NCBI GenBank assembly: GCA_023230285.1
Contig: JALNXP010000119.1
Location: 1 to 7,423 of the forward strand
Length of the DNA: 7,423 nt
Direction of reading: 5' to 3'
Source: Bacteroidales bacterium
GTDB lineage: Bacteria; Bacteroidota; Bacteroidia; Bacteroidales; BM520
This document shows, piece after piece, positions 6,490 through 7,423 of the stretch. Both the position numbers and the translations under genes were made by a program. The first letter of the stretch is position 1. Every line of letters starts with the position of its first letter. The notes beneath the pieces were generated by a model. That model did no database searches and was not told the DNA's origin. It worked only from the letters and a program-made list of their open reading frames with translations.

Positions 6490-7423
6490 TTATTCTACGA
6501 TACGTTTAACTCTTATATTTTTGGACCAAAGTTCAGAGCCATGACCTAAGAAACCTATTTTACCGGATTTATTGAACAATCCCGGGTGTTCACGACCATC
6601 CACAGGACCTGATGATATATCGCCTTCGGTGATAACCACGCCGTTGAGTGTCACTCTAATATAGTTTCCTTTTGCATAGATTTCTTCTTCGTTCCACTCT
6701 CCAACCGGACGGAAAGCATTTTGATTTTGTGCGGGGATTACGCCGTACACACTACCATGATATTGATAATTTTTCAGCCACGGTTGATATATTTCATTAT
6801 GATGGTCAAGGATTTGTATTTCCATTCCTACGTAAGCAGCGTCGCCCACGCCCGGAGTTCTTATGCCCACGCCGTTATTAGCACCGGGTGTCAATTTAAA
6901 CTCAAAGCGAAACACAAAATCGTCATATTCATCTACGGTATATAAGTCACCGAAGCCTTGTCCTGTCGGGCGAACAGCTATTACGCCATTTTCAGTAATA
7001 TAATCTGTTTTATTTCCCATCCATTTATGCAGAGAAGTGCCATCAAAAAGCAATTCAAAACCTTCTGCCGCTTCTTCAGCGTTGAGCTTATAAGGTTCAA
7101 CAACAGGAAGTTCTCGCACATAAACATCTCTATATAAAACTTTGCTGCCATGAGCTTGTAATTCTATAGCACCTTTGTCGAAAATCGGCTGATTGCGGCT
7201 CCAATAATTTTCCATAACAGTATTATCAACCACAAGTTCGCCGTTGAGATAAACCGTCACTCGCTCCCCTACCATCTTGATAAAGAAGCTGTTCCACTCT
7301 CCGAGTTTATTATCTGCAACTTTCAGCGGTTTGGACACATTAACGATGTTATTATAAAGTCCGCCGGAGCCTACCTGTGCGCCGACATCGATACGTGCAG
7401 TGTCCCATATTTGAACTTGCGGT
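6490..7423 (-). CDS. DUF1080 / 3-keto-disaccharide hydrolase domain protein, tandem domains (5' end cut by the window)
   Basis: The frame is open from the right edge to the TAA stop at 6492-6490 and gives 310 residues. A GTG at 7338 could be taken as a start, but clear DUF1080 sequence (PQVQIWDTARIDVG, then GSGGLYNNI) continues upstream of it, so the gene begins outside the window. Fragment residues 1 to about 105 are the end of one DUF1080 domain; about 120-308 form a second, complete one, opening with the typical FELLFDGTSLHKW (123-135) and containing EIQILDHH (201-208). Both end alike: EWN, a VYLNG or VTLNG strand, then GxIELQAHGS or GKIGFLGHGS and a final RDVYVREL or KNIRVKRI strand, showing internal duplication. 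PF06439 has a concanavalin-like fold and is named 3-keto-disaccharide hydrolase; some members act on 3-keto-glycosides, but many are uncharacterised. It is the upstream partner of the sulfatase, which suggests glycan processing outside the cytoplasm. Any signal peptide is beyond the window. Confidence 0.88.
   Translation of the reverse strand, partial: PQVQIWDTARIDVGAQVGSGGLYNNIVNVSKPLKVADNKLGEWNSFFIKMVGERVTVYLNGELVVDNTVMENYWSRNQPIFDKGAIELQAHGSKVLYRDVYVRELPVVEPYKLNAEEAAEGFELLFDGTSLHKWMGNKTDYITENGVIAVRPTGQGFGDLYTVDEYDDFVFRFEFKLTPGANNGVGIRTPGVGDAAYVGMEIQILDHHNEIYQPWLKNYQYHGSVYGVIPAQNQNAFRPVGEWNEEEIYAKGNYIRVTLNGVVITEGDISSGPVDGREHPGLFNKSGKIGFLGHGSELWSKNIRVKRIVE

Noticed and set aside
7336..7338. 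GTG as the start of the DUF1080 gene
   Set aside because: In-frame DUF1080-like sequence continues upstream to the window edge.

Overview
The window reads as a chromosomal segment of an AT-rich member of the Bacteroidetes, most likely the Bacteroidales. Four signs point there: promoters of the TAnnTTTG type (the Bacteroidetes primary sigma factor -7 element), A-rich leaders without a clear Shine-Dalgarno sequence, a ParE whose sequence resembles Bacteroidetes topoisomerase IV, and a lipoprotein sulfatase of the anaerobic serine type next to a tandem-domain DUF1080 protein. The species cannot be named from this sequence.

Layout. Positions 1-1179 (+) hold the C-terminal part of topoisomerase IV subunit B (parE). 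Ten bases after its stop begins a 36-bp sequence that recurs with one mismatch at 2612-2647. Between the two copies lies one complete gene on the opposite strand, an AAA_14/DUF4143 ATPase with a PD-(D/E)XK-like C-terminus (2500-1229), together with its promoter and a tandem 17-bp repeat. This 1,422-bp unit looks like a discrete inserted or duplicated cassette and is the most interesting structure here. A plus-strand promoter ends one base before the second copy and probably drives the next gene, an iron-type alcohol dehydrogenase of the butanol dehydrogenase/YqhD group (2749-3924), which ends in a clear hairpin terminator. A solitary, very AT-rich D12-class adenine-N6 DNA methyltransferase follows (3994-4881); its catalytic motif reads DTPYY instead of DPPYY. 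It converges on a minus-strand pair: a lipoprotein sulfatase (6455-4911) and, upstream of it, a DUF1080 protein that runs off the right edge (7423-6490).

How the parts relate. parE is housekeeping. The sulfatase and DUF1080 protein form a likely operon for breakdown of a sulfated or modified glycan in the periplasm or at the outer membrane. The ATPase cassette and the methyltransferase look like accessory genes in intergenic positions. No restriction enzyme or other defence partner is visible, so neither is assigned to a defence system. There is no gene-free stretch over 300 bases; the longest (2501-2748) holds the divergent promoters, the tandem repeat and the second 36-bp repeat. I saw no tRNA, rRNA, CRISPR array or transposase gene.
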